Notes: generated from the letters alone by a model not told the origin. Positions 52,527 to 62,130 are shown, counted from the stretch's first letter. The stretch: 64,000 nucleotides of DNA from Neobacillus mesonae (GCF_001636315.1 NZ_KV440949.1:2031203-2095202), one strand, 5' to 3'. Made by a program: numbers and translations.

Positions 52527-54008
52527 ATGACCGTAACAAAAGAACAAGTCTTTGCCCTCGCCGAAGAAGGCAAACTATGGGCAGGCAACTTAATTGATGG
52601 TTATACAAGTACAGCTGGCAAATTAGAAAACCGCACCCCCATCGACAACAGTCTAATTGGCTATATTGCTGATGGTGACGCACGAGATGTTGACGCAGCT
52701 GTTAAGGTGGCTAGAGATACATTTGAATCTGGTATTTGGAGCCACTTATCCCCCGGCGAGCGCAAAAAAGTGATGATTCGCTGGGCACAGTTACTGGAAG
52801 AACACAGCGAAGAACTGGCCGCGTTGGATTGCGTGGATGCCGGCAAACCTATTACCGAATGCTTGAATACCGACATGCCAGCAACCATCGATACATTTTA
52901 CTGGTATGCTGAAGCCGTTGATAAAATCTTTGGCAAAGTGGCTCCGACGGGTCACGATGCATTGGGCTTGATTGTCACTGAACCTATTGGCGTGGTTGGA
53001 GCAGTGCTGCCTTGGAACTTTCCCGCGCAAATGTTTGCTTGGAAAGTGGCGCCTGCTTTAGCAGCAGGGAACTCGGTGATTGTGAAACCGGCTGAATTAA
53101 CTTCACTTAGCGCTTTCCGGATGATTGAGCTTGCTTATGAAGCAGGTGTGCCTAAAGGCGCTTTAAGCCTGGTATGCGGCTTGGGCGAGAAAGTCGGAGA
53201 ACCATTGGGCAGGCACATGGATGTGGACATTGTCTCATTCACGGGTTCCACTGAAGTGGGCAGGTACTTCTTGAAGTACTCAGCAGAAAGCAACCTCAAA
53301 GAAATTGTCCTAGAGTGCGGCGGCAAAAGCCCGCAAGTGGTGTTTGAAGACGCTGATTTGGATGCGGCAGTTCCGCATATTCTATCTGCTGCCTTCTGGA
53401 ACATGAGTGAAAACTGCAGCTGCGGTTCACGTTTAATCGTACATGAATCCATCAAAGATCAATTATTGGATAAATTAACATCCGGTTTAACAGACTGGAA
53501 AGTAGGTAACCCCATGGATGAGTCAGTTGCCATCGGTCCCATGGTCGAAGAAGCACACTTTATGAAAGTGAAATCGTTCTTGGACATCACACCTAAAGAA
53601 GGCGGCCGCTTAGTTACTGGCGGCAACATTCGCGGTGATCTGGGAAGCGGCTGGTACATCGAACCGACTATTTTTGACAATGTAACCCCAGAAATGACCT
53701 TGTTTCAACAGGAAGTTTTCGGTCCGATTTTAGCAGTTAGCACTTTCAAAACGGAAGAAGAAGCGATTGCCCTTGCCAATAACACCTCTTACGGTTTGGC
53801 TGCTTCTTTTTACAGCCAAAATGTCCAACGCACAATGCGCGTCGCACGAGCTATTAAAGCTGGGACCGTTTCTGTGAACGGCTTTAGCGAGGGCGATATC
53901 ACCACCCCATTTGGCGGCTTCAAACAATCCGGCTTCGGCGGCAAAGACAATGGCCTAGAAGCCTTTGAACAATATGTACAAACAAAAGTAATTTGGTACA
54001 TGAACTAA
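52527..54008 (+). CDS. NAD(P)-dependent aldehyde dehydrogenase
   Basis: A 493-residue enzyme starting at ATG 52527 (GGAGGAGAG upstream); an earlier in-frame start at 52422 lies inside the dapA-like gene. ALDH motifs are PWNFPAQMFAWKVAPALAAGN, FTGSTEVG, catalytic base E263 in LECGGKSP and nucleophile C297 in SENCSCGSR. The overall form is like PuuC/gamma-aminobutyraldehyde and semialdehyde dehydrogenases of Proteobacteria. It has visibly richer GC wobble than its neighbours, as does the preceding gene, hinting at transfer. The likely product is an organic acid such as 2-oxoglutarate. Confidence 0.88.
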   Translation: MTVTKEQVFALAEEGKLWAGNLIDGYTSTAGKLENRTPIDNSLIGYIADGDARDVDAAVKVARDTFESGIWSHLSPGERKKVMIRWAQLLEEHSEELAALDCVDAGKPITECLNTDMPATIDTFYWYAEAVDKIFGKVAPTGHDALGLIVTEPIGVVGAVLPWNFPAQMFAWKVAPALAAGNSVIVKPAELTSLSAFRMIELAYEAGVPKGALSLVCGLGEKVGEPLGRHMDVDIVSFTGSTEVGRYFLKYSAESNLKEIVLECGGKSPQVVFEDADLDAAVPHILSAAFWNMSENCSCGSRLIVHESIKDQLLDKLTSGLTDWKVGNPMDESVAIGPMVEEAHFMKVKSFLDITPKEGGRLVTGGNIRGDLGSGWYIEPTIFDNVTPEMTLFQQEVFGPILAVSTFKTEEEAIALANNTSYGLAASFYSQNVQRTMRVARAIKAGTVSVNGFSEGDITTPFGGFKQSGFGGKDNGLEAFEQYVQTKVIWYMN

Positions 54009-54009
54009 T

Positions 54010-54068
54010 GGGACACAGGGACAGGTTCCCTGTCCCAAATGGGACGATGTACCTGTCCCTCTGTCCCA
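54010..54068. repeat. GGGACAGG-type extragenic repeat, copy 5 (paired)
   Basis: GGGACAGGTTCCCTGTCCC plus a second looser unit (GGGACGATGTACCTGTCCC) sit between the aldehyde dehydrogenase stop and the MHS transporter ribosome site. Confidence 0.75.
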
Positions 54069-54087
54069 CTAATTTGGGGGAGTTAAT

Positions 54088-55395
54088 ATGGTGAAAGCAG
54101 ATAATAAGGTGCTTAAAAAAGTTGTTGCTGCATCTATGATTGGATCTGTAGCTGAATGGTATGAGTTTTTCTTATATGGTACCGCTTCTGCTCTAGTTTT
54201 TGGAGAATTGTTTTTCCAGCAGACTGGAAGCGCTATCGACGGAATCCTGGCTGCATTTGCGCTCTATGCAGTAGGCTTTTTAGCCAGACCTATTGGAGGA
54301 TTAGTTTTTGGACATTATGGTGATAAAATTGGGCGTAAAAAATTATTACAGCTTAGTTTAATTATCGTTGGAATTACGACATTCCTAATGGGATGTATTC
54401 CAACATTCAATCATATTGGCTACTGGGCTCCTGTCTTACTCGTTAGTTTACGTTTAGTTCAAGGTTTTGCTTTTGGCGGAGAATGGGGAGGAGCGGTTAT
54501 TTTAGTATCTGAGCACAGCCCTGATGATCGACGCGGTTATTGGGCCAGCTGGCCGCAGGCAGGCGTCCCGCTAGGTAATCTAATCGCCACTATTATTCTC
54601 TTAATTTTATCGAAAAGCTTAAGCACCGAGCAATTTATGGACTGGGGCTGGCGTGTAGCATTTTGGTTCTCTGCAGTTGTAGTACTAATTGGCCTCTGGA
54701 TTCGAAAAAGTGTAGATGATGCCCCTGTTTTCAAAGAGGCACAAGAAAAACAAGCTCAATTAGAGGAGCAGCAATTAGGTATTATAGAAGTGATTAAATA
54801 TCATAAAAGAGCGATTGTTGCTGGTATTGGGGCCCGTTTTGCGGAAAACATCTTATACTATATGGTTGTAACGTTCTCCATTAGTTATTTAAAACTTGTG
54901 GTCAATAAAGATACTTCACAAATTTTATTACTAATGTTTGGTGCCCATGCAATTCACTTTTTCTTTATTCCGTTAATGGGACACTTAAGCGATATTTGGG
55001 GACGTAAGCCCATCTATATTACAGGAGCCATATTAACAGCGTTTTGGGGATTTATTGGGTTTCCAATGATGGATACAGGCAATGACTGGATCATCATGAC
55101 GGCCATAACGATTGGTTTATTCATTCAATCGATGACGTATGCACCATATTCAGCTTTAATGACAGAGCTATTTCCTACCCATATCAGATATACAGCTTTG
55201 TCTTTATGCTATCAAGTAGCACCCATTTTAGCAGGCTCCTTAGCTCCATTAATTTCATTAAGTCTGCTAAAAACATTTAACAGCTCGATCCCAATTTCAA
55301 TTTATTTAGTTCTATCAAGTATCATTTCAATTTTAAGTATGATGGTAGTAAAAGAGACAAAAGGAAAATCCCTTACTTTTAAAAAAGCAATTTAA
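54088..55395 (+). CDS. MFS transporter, metabolite:H+ symporter (MHS) family
   Basis: A 435-residue, 12-segment MFS protein with MHS signatures ([28 protein letters not shown]-type loop [41 protein letters not shown]). This ProP/KgtP/ShiA-like family imports carboxylates and osmolytes with protons. It is cotranscribed, though after a repeat element, with the dapA-like and aldehyde dehydrogenase genes, so it probably imports their substrate. GGGGGAG precedes the ATG. Confidence 0.9.
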   Translation: MVKADNKVLKKVVAASMIGSVAEWYEFFLYGTASALVFGELFFQQTGSAIDGILAAFALYAVGFLARPIGGLVFGHYGDKIGRKKLLQLSLIIVGITTFLMGCIPTFNHIGYWAPVLLVSLRLVQGFAFGGEWGGAVILVSEHSPDDRRGYWASWPQAGVPLGNLIATIILLILSKSLSTEQFMDWGWRVAFWFSAVVVLIGLWIRKSVDDAPVFKEAQEKQAQLEEQQLGIIEVIKYHKRAIVAGIGARFAENILYYMVVTFSISYLKLVVNKDTSQILLLMFGAHAIHFFFIPLMGHLSDIWGRKPIYITGAILTAFWGFIGFPMMDTGNDWIIMTAITIGLFIQSMTYAPYSALMTELFPTHIRYTALSLCYQVAPILAGSLAPLISLSLLKTFNSSIPISIYLVLSSIISILSMMVVKETKGKSLTFKKAI

Positions 55396-55397
55396 CA

Positions 55398-55443
55398 ATT
55401 TTCGTCAGCCTTACTCATTTGTTTGGGTAAGGCTGATGAAAAT
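55398..55443 (+). terminator. Hairpin after the MHS transporter
   Basis: TCAGCCTTAC (55405-55414) pairs with GTAAGGCTGA (55427-55436), and the stem extends through ATTTTC/GAAAAT with one mismatch. It is probably the operon terminator although no T-run follows. Confidence 0.55.
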
Positions 55444-55603
55444 CAGCATATAGCTTCAGAGTATCCCTAAAGCTAGCATGTTGTTCCCTTCTCTTCAAAT
55501 CCCACCATTACCTCCCCCAATAATTTACATGATCTTTACTAAAGAACCATCTAATCCAAACATTCCCTTGCTAGAATGGAAAAAACGCTGAAAGGAGAAA
55601 AAA

Positions 55604-57196
55604 ATGAAAACACTTCTAGCAAAAAAAATAATGTTGGTGCCTCTTACTTTAGCTGCCGTTTTATCACCTATGACAGCCTCATTTCAACTAGACGACTCTA
55701 CTGCTTATGCAGAATCTCAGGAATTTAATCAAGCAAGGGAGCTTCCTCTTGGAGAATCTGGTCTAATAGAACAGAGAAATACAAAGGTTTTGGCCCCCGG
55801 TCTAACCCATACCTCTATTATAAGGGGAGAAAAAAGCTCTGAGAGTTACTTTACAGTGGATGTAGATTTCGCTGCTGAATATTCCAATGCAAACGATATG
55901 GCAAATCGGCTTGTATCCAAAGGCTTTAAGCCTATGATCCTTACCATTAGGAATAGTCCACATAATGATATTGAAAAAGAGATACTCGGCTACTTAGTTC
56001 GTGTTGGCAGCTTTAAGGTACAATCAGAGGCCGATCAGTTAAGAAAACAAATAGCGGCTGCCGGCTTTTCCGGGTTAAAGACAACCTATTCAGGCTATGA
56101 TGATGAAAGTGTTACTGGTCCTTGGTCCATCCAAGTACTTGAGATTGACAAGAATCAGTTTAAGGGGAAAATTTCTACGGCCCTCGCGATGGATCAAATA
56201 AGTGGCAAAGAAACTGTATCCAGTATCGCTCAACGTTTGAATGCCTTGGCAGCCATCAATGGAGGATATTTTGTTGTGGGAGCAACAGATGGAACACCTG
56301 GAGACCTTGCTGGGATTTCAGTTCTAAATGGACAGCTCATAAGTGAAGCCATCAACCAGCGCTCAAGCCTTATTCTATCTGGCACCAAAGAAAAGGCTCA
56401 AATCAAATCAATATCTACATATTTAAATGTACACTCCTCAGATGGTGCAACGCGAGAATTAGATGGATTAAATCGAAAAAATGGCCTCATTCGAAACTGT
56501 GGCGGTGTCGGTGGTGATCTTGTTTCTGAGCAGCCGATGCATGATGTAACCTGTATAGACTTGAGCGAATTAATACAGTTTACATCGATATACGGAACGG
56601 AAACACCATCAGGAGACGGACTTGAAGTAGTACTAAATGAAACGGGCGAAGTTACCGCAGTCCGTGAGCAGCTCGGCGGACAGATTCCGGTGAACGGATC
56701 CGTTATCGCTGGAACGGGTCAGGCTGTTGAATGGCTAAAGGAACATGCCAAACTTGGAATGAAATTATCTGTTCAAACCGAACTGTTTAGCGAAAAAGGA
56801 AAAGTATCACTAAATGAACAGACAAATATTATCAATGGCGGACCGCAGTTGTTAGAAAATCATAAGATTGCCCTAACAGCTGCAAAAGAAGGATTTTACC
56901 ATGATAAGGAGTTCTTCTACCGCTTTGGAATCTATCGACACCCACGAACGCTGGTGGGAATTAAACCAAATGGAAATTTATTATTGGTAACAGTAGATGG
57001 AAGAAATCCTGAAAAAAGTATCGGGCTCAGTTTTGAAGAAAGCGCAAAGCTCATGAAAGCATTAGGGGCAAAGGATGCGATAAATTTAGATGGCGGCGGA
57101 TCGACCGCAATGGCGATCAATGGACAGCTGATAAACACCCCATCGGATGCAAGCGGTGAACGCCCGGTTGCTGATGCGATTATAATTTTGCCTTAG
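55604..57196 (+). CDS. Secreted SPOR plus phosphodiester glycosidase (NAGPA) protein
   Basis: A 530-residue exported protein: signal peptide (about 1-35), an SPOR-like segment (about 125-160, EILGYLVRVGSFKVQSEADQLRKQIAAAGF), then a NAGPA/DUF2233 domain (about 175-530). The domain carries AAINGGYFVV, TNIINGGPQLL, HPRTLVGIKPNGNLLLVTVDGR and DAINLDGGGSTAMAINGQLI, the conserved Gly/Asp catalytic core. Relatives cleave GlcNAc from phosphodiesters and act on wall polymers such as teichoic acids. The SPOR module binds denuded peptidoglycan. AAAGGAG precedes the ATG. Confidence 0.87.
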   Translation: MKTLLAKKIMLVPLTLAAVLSPMTASFQLDDSTAYAESQEFNQARELPLGESGLIEQRNTKVLAPGLTHTSIIRGEKSSESYFTVDVDFAAEYSNANDMANRLVSKGFKPMILTIRNSPHNDIEKEILGYLVRVGSFKVQSEADQLRKQIAAAGFSGLKTTYSGYDDESVTGPWSIQVLEIDKNQFKGKISTALAMDQISGKETVSSIAQRLNALAAINGGYFVVGATDGTPGDLAGISVLNGQLISEAINQRSSLILSGTKEKAQIKSISTYLNVHSSDGATRELDGLNRKNGLIRNCGGVGGDLVSEQPMHDVTCIDLSELIQFTSIYGTETPSGDGLEVVLNETGEVTAVREQLGGQIPVNGSVIAGTGQAVEWLKEHAKLGMKLSVQTELFSEKGKVSLNEQTNIINGGPQLLENHKIALTAAKEGFYHDKEFFYRFGIYRHPRTLVGIKPNGNLLLVTVDGRNPEKSIGLSFEESAKLMKALGAKDAINLDGGGSTAMAINGQLINTPSDASGERPVADAIIILP

Positions 57197-57249
57197 TTTT
57201 TATTTTTAGAAAGAGAACCAAGGGAATTCCTGATATGAAACAAATTATT

Positions 57250-57293
57250 AAATTATGAAGGAGGACTGCTATAGGCGTCCTCCTTCATAATTT
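57250..57293 (+). terminator. Perfect 17-bp hairpin, terminator of the phosphodiester glycosidase gene, shared with repeat copy at 38.7 kb
   Basis: An AAATTATGAAGGAGGAC arm (57250-57266), ten-base loop TGCTATAGGC, and complementary arm (57277-57293) ending in TTT. The core matches the element at 38731 nearly exactly. Confidence 0.7.
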
Positions 57294-57501
57294 AAAGCAA
57301 CATCCCCATTTTCCACCATGTTTATTATTCCTATTTTGAGTAACTTCTTCCTTACATTTTAGGTGTAACTATTTTTTTCGGATTGCGGATAATATGTGCA
57401 ATCTGCTTACCATCTGCTGCCATTGCGGTTCCATCCATACAGCACCTCTCGCCCACCAAAATCCAAATCTTACCTTAATTTCAGCAAGGTACTGTTCGCC
57501 A
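57294..57501. other. Intergenic stretch upstream of deoD
   Basis: No convincing ORF or RNA was recognised here; the sequence contains ordinary AT-rich DNA with several short CC-rich patches. Confidence 0.3.
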
Positions 57502-57515
57502 TGAAAGTGCTTGCA
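57502..57515. promoter_or_regulatory. Weak cre candidate upstream of deoD
   Basis: TGAAAGTGCTTGCA matches the cre consensus at 12 of 14 positions and lies about 85 bp upstream of deoD. Deoxynucleoside operons of bacilli are often under CcpA control, so it is worth testing. Confidence 0.35.
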
Positions 57516-57555
57516 CCAAACAATAAATTATGATATTTTTAACTTGTTTAAAAAA

Positions 57556-57567
57556 TAGACATGTCTA
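57556..57567. promoter_or_regulatory. Candidate GntR operator upstream of deoD
   Basis: TAGACATGTCTA is a perfect 12-bp palindrome resembling operators of HutC/UTRA-type GntR regulators. It lies about 30 bp upstream of the deoD start, and a UTRA-type GntR gene ends the same cluster. Confidence 0.55.
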
Positions 57568-57598
57568 AACTTCAACAAACTAAAGGAGCAAAAAAACG

Positions 57599-58312
57599 AT
57601 GGTTACGACAAAAGAAACACCTCATATTAAACCAAACGGTGTAGAAATAGCTGAAACAATTCTATTACCTGGGGATCCTTTAAGAGCAAAATTTATTGCG
57701 GACACCTATTTAGAAAATGCCCAGTGCTTTAATGAAGTGAGAGGAATGTTAGGGTACACAGGTACGTACAAAGGAAAGAAAATCTCTGTTATGGGAACCG
57801 GAATGGGTCCGGCAAGCATGGGGATTTATTCTTGGGAATTAATTAATGTCTTTGGGGTTAAAAATTTAATTCGAATCGGTACATGTGGTGCCATGCAAGA
57901 AGACATTAATTTATATGACGTTATTTTAGGCATGGGATCTGCAACGGATTCCAATTATGGTCATCAATTTAATTTACCTGGAGAATATCCATTAACGGCT
58001 TCCTTCGAACTTTTGCAAAAAGCAAAGAAAGTTGCTGATGAAAAAGGCCAGAAGGTTCATATCGGGAACATCTTATCAAGCGAAGTATTTTATCATGCTG
58101 ATCCAACCGTGATGAAAAAATGGCAGGATGTCGGAATCTTGAGTGTTGAAATGGAATCTGTTGCATTATATTGGAATGCCATCCAAGCACGTGTAAATGC
58201 TCTATGTATTTTAACGGTGAGTGATCATTTAATTACAGGAGAACACACTACTCCCGAAGAACGTCAAACAGCATTTACGAAAATGATGGAGATCGCATTA
58301 GAGCTGGCGTAA
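57599..58312 (+). CDS. deoD: Purine nucleoside phosphorylase, DeoD type
   Basis: A 237-residue hexameric-type PNP: PHIKPNGVEIAETILLPGDPLRAKFIAD, MGTGMGPASMGIYSWELI (phosphate/ribose loop), RIGTCGAM, SVEMESVALY and LTVSDHLITGE with the catalytic Asp. It cleaves purine (deoxy)ribonucleosides with phosphate to base plus (deoxy)ribose-1-phosphate, which the phosphopentomutase encoded downstream converts to the 5-phosphate. AAAGGAGC lies upstream. Confidence 0.95.
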   Translation: MVTTKETPHIKPNGVEIAETILLPGDPLRAKFIADTYLENAQCFNEVRGMLGYTGTYKGKKISVMGTGMGPASMGIYSWELINVFGVKNLIRIGTCGAMQEDINLYDVILGMGSATDSNYGHQFNLPGEYPLTASFELLQKAKKVADEKGQKVHIGNILSSEVFYHADPTVMKKWQDVGILSVEMESVALYWNAIQARVNALCILTVSDHLITGEHTTPEERQTAFTKMMEIALELA

Positions 58313-58328
58313 ATTGGTGAGTAATTTA

Positions 58329-58369
58329 GACAAGCATCTTTCACATCATAAATGTGAAAGATGCTTGTC
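58329..58369 (+). terminator. Perfect 18-bp hairpin after deoD
   Basis: The GACAAGCATCTTTCACAT arm (58329-58346), a five-base loop and the exact complement (58352-58369), beginning 17 bp after the deoD stop. It lacks a T-run, so it may act as partial terminator or 3'-end stabiliser of the deoD transcript. Confidence 0.6.
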
Positions 58370-58397
58370 ATAACAATTGTTGCACGCGCAGGTGAGA

Positions 58398-58714
58398 TTT
58401 ACTTGCGTGTAGCACCCTTTTTCTTGCGGATAGCAGGCTGTTACTTGCGTCGATGACTACATTACTTGCGCATTCGTAATTTACTTGCGTGTAGCACCCT
58501 TTTTCTTGCGGATAGCAGGCTGTTACTTGCGTCGATGACTACATTACTTGCGCATGCATAATTTACTTGCGTGTAGCACCCTTTTTCTTGCGGATAGCAT
58601 GCTGTTACTTGCGTCGATGACTACATTACTTGCGCATTCGTAATTTACTTGCGTGTAGCACCTTTTTACTTGCCGATAGATAGTCATCACTTGCGGATAA
58701 GCCAACATTACTTA
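58398..58714. repeat. 82-bp tandem repeat with internal 21-bp CTTGCG phasing
   Basis: Units start at 58398, 58480 and 58562 and are near identical (a few base changes); a fourth, diverged unit starts at 58644. Within each unit CTTGCG recurs at intervals of 21, 21, 21 and 19 bp. No significant ORF runs through. It lies between deoD and the MFS gene, and leaves only about 75 bp before that gene. Confidence 0.85.
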
Positions 58715-58790
58715 GTGGAAAGCGTTATCTTATATTAACTTTATTAAAAACCATCATAGAATCATGCATATTAGCGGAGGTATATTCATC

Positions 58791-60200
58791 ATGAATAGCT
58801 CAATTGAAAAACAATCGATTGTAAACGTAAGCAAAATAGTTCCGGTTATATTAACATTAATGATTTTTTCACTCGTTATCGATAACTCTTTTAAAATTAT
58901 TTCTCCCGATTTAGTAAAGTATTTTGGTGTATCAGCAAGTACGGTAAGCTGGCAAGTAACGCTGGCAGGACTAGTCATTGGGATCGGTGCAGTTGTTTAT
59001 TCATCTCTTTCTGATTCGATTAGTGTACGAAATTTGCTGGCAGCGGGGATTATTTTAATTTGCGCAGGATCTTTACTTGGTTACATTGTACACACGAATT
59101 ACTGGTTAATCGTTGTTTCAAGAATCATTCAAGCTGCCGGTTTAGGGGCAACAGAAACACTTTATTTAATTTTTGTCGCTAAATACGCAAGTCCGGAAGA
59201 TCAAAAAAAATATATGGGCTTTAGTACGAGCAGTTACCAGCTGGCGACAGTTATTGGTATCTTAGCAGGCGGATTTGTTTCGACTTATCTGCAATGGCAA
59301 AACTTGTTTTTAATTCCTTTACTAAGCTTATTATTACTGCCATTCATTCTTAAATATTTACCAAAAGAAGAAAGAAAGAAAAATAATGTAGACTTTATTG
59401 GACTTATTTTAATCGCAGCAGTGGCTACTTCCATCATGTTGTATATGTCCTATTTCAATTGGGAACTGTTTATTCTCTTCATTGCAGCTGTTATAGTGTT
59501 CTTATTTTATATTACTAAAAAGAAAAATGCTTTTATCACCATTGAATTCTTCAAAAACAAACAATTTTTATTTGTATTAATTGTAGCATTTATCATTTAT
59601 TCTACTTATGCTGCTTATGCGCTAAATACACTATCGTTCTTGTTAACCACTGTATATAATATTAAATTGGATACTGTTTCATTGATGTTCATTCCAGCAT
59701 GTTTGTTAGCAGCATTAGTTGGGGCGTTATCAGGGAAAATAGGGAAATATTTAAGCAGCAAGCAATGTGTTTATTTAGCCATGAGCTTAATTACGATCAG
59801 TATTTTAATGGGTACCTTCTTTGTAGATACATCTATTGCATTATTTGTTATTTCACTAATCCTATTTTCATGCAGCTTTGCCTTGTTATATGCGCCGTTA
59901 ATCGATACAAGTATTAAAAAAGTTCCAACTGAAAAAGCAGGGGCAGCATTAGGATTCTATAATTTATGCATCAATATTGCGATGTCAGCTGGTTTCACGT
60001 ATTCATCGTTTTTAATAGATAAGAAGGATTTACAATTTGGCTTTTTAAAATTTACGACAGCTAATTCAGTCGCATTGAATTATGGTTCGATTATACTGAT
60101 TATTGCAGGAATTGCTCTATTAGCTATTATTTTATTCTGGCTATTAGTTGGTCGTAAATTAGACAATAAAACATTAAATCAAGGGAAGCGAGCAGCTTGA
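58791..60200 (+). CDS. MFS transporter (DHA2/TetL-like, about 14 membrane segments) in the deo cluster
   Basis: A protein of 469 residues from ATG 58791 (GGAGGT nine bases upstream; the ATG at 58764 has no site). The 14-segment layout, [29 protein letters not shown], and [25 protein letters not shown] resemble TetA(L)/DHA2 antiporters. Its stop overlaps the deoB start (TTGA), so it is coupled to phosphopentomutase, which argues for a nucleoside or pentose-related substrate rather than drug efflux. That assignment is inferred from context only. Confidence 0.85.
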   Translation: MNSSIEKQSIVNVSKIVPVILTLMIFSLVIDNSFKIISPDLVKYFGVSASTVSWQVTLAGLVIGIGAVVYSSLSDSISVRNLLAAGIILICAGSLLGYIVHTNYWLIVVSRIIQAAGLGATETLYLIFVAKYASPEDQKKYMGFSTSSYQLATVIGILAGGFVSTYLQWQNLFLIPLLSLLLLPFILKYLPKEERKKNNVDFIGLILIAAVATSIMLYMSYFNWELFILFIAAVIVFLFYITKKKNAFITIEFFKNKQFLFVLIVAFIIYSTYAAYALNTLSFLLTTVYNIKLDTVSLMFIPACLLAALVGALSGKIGKYLSSKQCVYLAMSLITISILMGTFFVDTSIALFVISLILFSCSFALLYAPLIDTSIKKVPTEKAGAALGFYNLCINIAMSAGFTYSSFLIDKKDLQFGFLKFTTANSVALNYGSIILIIAGIALLAIILFWLLVGRKLDNKTLNQGKRAA

Positions 60201-61375
60201 AGAAATTTAAACGTATACACTTAATTGTCATGGATTCAGTAGGGATCGGAGAAGGAAAAGATGCCGAGCAATTTAATGATGTCGGCTCTCATACACTGTT
60301 ACACATTGCAGAGTATATGAATGGACTGAATGTACCTAACCTGGCGAAATTAGGTCTGTCTAATATTGAAGAAATCCCAGGTGTACCAAAAGCGGACAAA
60401 CCTTTTGCCTATTATACGAAATTACAAGAAAAATCAGTTGGCAAAGATACTATGACAGGTCATTGGGAAATCATGGGGTTAAATATTGATAAACCATTTA
60501 ATGTGTATCCAAATGGTTTTCCAGACAAATTAATAAAGCAAATCGAGGAAATAACAGGCCGTAAAGTAGTAGCGAATAAACCTGCAAGTGGAACAGCTAT
60601 CATTGATGAATATGGGGAGCATCAAATGAAGACGGGAGATTTGATTGTCTATACATCCGCTGACCCTGTACTGCAAATTGCAGCCCATGAAGAAATCATC
60701 CCTCTAGAAGAATTATATGATATCTGTGAAAAGGTTCGAGAAATCACCAAAGACCCTGCCTATTTAATTGGTCGAATTATCGCTAGACCATATGTGGGAC
60801 AGCCTGGGAACTTTACCAGAACATCCAATCGTCATGACTATGCATTAAAACCATTTGGTAAAACCGTCATGAATAGTCTGCAGGATGGAGGATATGATGT
60901 CATCGCCATCGGAAAAATTAATGATATCTTTGATGGTGAAGGGGTTACAGAAGCCATTCGTACGAAAGACAATATGGATGGCATGGACAAATTGCTCGAA
61001 GTCATCGAGAAGGATTTTACAGGAATGAGCTTCTTAAATTTAGTCGATTTCGATGCCCTATATGGCCATCGCCGTGACCCGGAAGGCTACGGGAAAGCTT
61101 TAGAAGCATTTGATAAACGTTTAGATGAAGTGTTAGAATCTATTCGAGAAGATGATTTGTTAATCATTACGGCTGACCATGGCAATGATCCAACATTTGC
61201 AGGTACAGACCATACACGTGAATTTATCCCCGTGCTGGCTTACTCGAAGCAATTAATGGACTCTGGCAAATTACCTGAAAATGATACATTTGCTGATATT
61301 GGTGCAACGATCGCAGACAATTTCGATGTGGAAATGCCTGAAAACGGTCATTCTTTCTTACCATTTCTTAAATAA
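60197..61375 (+). CDS. deoB: Phosphopentomutase
   Basis: A 392-residue alkaline-phosphatase-superfamily mutase: [25 protein letters not shown] (metal Asp), [15 protein letters not shown] with the phosphorylated Thr, [33 protein letters not shown], and the metal-binding [20 protein letters not shown]. It converts (deoxy)ribose-1-phosphate to the 5-phosphate. The start is TTG at 60197, overlapping the transporter stop by four bases. Confidence 0.95.
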   Translation: MKKFKRIHLIVMDSVGIGEGKDAEQFNDVGSHTLLHIAEYMNGLNVPNLAKLGLSNIEEIPGVPKADKPFAYYTKLQEKSVGKDTMTGHWEIMGLNIDKPFNVYPNGFPDKLIKQIEEITGRKVVANKPASGTAIIDEYGEHQMKTGDLIVYTSADPVLQIAAHEEIIPLEELYDICEKVREITKDPAYLIGRIIARPYVGQPGNFTRTSNRHDYALKPFGKTVMNSLQDGGYDVIAIGKINDIFDGEGVTEAIRTKDNMDGMDKLLEVIEKDFTGMSFLNLVDFDALYGHRRDPEGYGKALEAFDKRLDEVLESIREDDLLIITADHGNDPTFAGTDHTREFIPVLAYSKQLMDSGKLPENDTFADIGATIADNFDVEMPENGHSFLPFLK

Positions 61376-61392
61376 AGGAACTGACTGACTGA

Positions 61393-62130
61393 ATGAATAC
61401 AACGATACCAGATAAATTGAAAAGACCACTGTATATATATGTATATGACGAGCTTCTTCTTCTAATTTCAAAAGGTGAATTTCCTGTAGGCAGCAGACTC
61501 CCTTCTGAACCAGATTTAGCAAAAAAACTGGGAGTTAGTCGCGCAACATTAAGACAGGCTTTAGCACTTTTGCAGGATGATGGATTAGTAAGAAATATTC
61601 GCGGGAAGGGCAACTTTGTTATCGATTCCTTTTACAAGCAGCAGGCTAGTGTTCAGTTAGAAAAACTAAGTAACCCTATGCACAAGTGCCATATCAGCAC
61701 GTTTGACAGAATCGATACCCATTACCGACTGGAAACGCAAACAGAATATACAAAACAAGTATTGAAAAGAGATTTATCTGGAGTAGCAGCAATCGAACGT
61801 TTGTATCGAAAAGGGAACGATTTGGTAGGCTATGCTTTTACGTTCATGTCCATGGAAACGGTCGAAAGGTTATCCTTGGACTTAGATAATAAGGAGCTAC
61901 TGCTCGATTTTCTAGAGAATCAAGCCTATGAGAATGCAAATCACGGAGAAATGGAAATAAAGTACACCCATACCGTGAATCTAGCCGATCAAAAAGAAAA
62001 ACTAATTGGCCGAAATGAATGTTTTCTACTATTAGAAAGCCTTTACGGCAATGCAGATTATCCATTAATGTATAACAAATTTTATATACCACAGCAGTTT
62101 TCGAATATAAAATTAAATATTTATAAATAG
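61393..62130 (+). CDS. GntR-family regulator with UTRA domain
   Basis: A 245-residue HutC-subfamily regulator: an N-terminal wHTH (LYIYVYDELLLLISKGEFPVGSRLPSEPDLAKKLGVSRATLRQALALLQDDGLVRNIRGKGNFV) and a C-terminal UTRA effector domain (IERLYRKGNDLVGYAFTFMSMETVERL, ADYPLMYNKFYIP). It is the last gene of the deo cluster and the likely reader of the TAGACATGTCTA site before deoD. The effector may be a nucleoside or pentose phosphate. Confidence 0.9.
   Translation: MNTTIPDKLKRPLYIYVYDELLLLISKGEFPVGSRLPSEPDLAKKLGVSRATLRQALALLQDDGLVRNIRGKGNFVIDSFYKQQASVQLEKLSNPMHKCHISTFDRIDTHYRLETQTEYTKQVLKRDLSGVAAIERLYRKGNDLVGYAFTFMSMETVERLSLDLDNKELLLDFLENQAYENANHGEMEIKYTHTVNLADQKEKLIGRNECFLLLESLYGNADYPLMYNKFYIPQQFSNIKLNIYK

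Noticed and set aside
58398..58714. Regular repeats considered as a CRISPR array
   Set aside because: The unit is 82 bp with no unique spacers between copies and no cas genes are nearby; it is a tandem duplication.
58791..60200. Tetracycline resistance gene
   Set aside because: The fold is TetL-like, but the gene is embedded between deoD and deoB with overlapping translation, so drug resistance is not the best reading.
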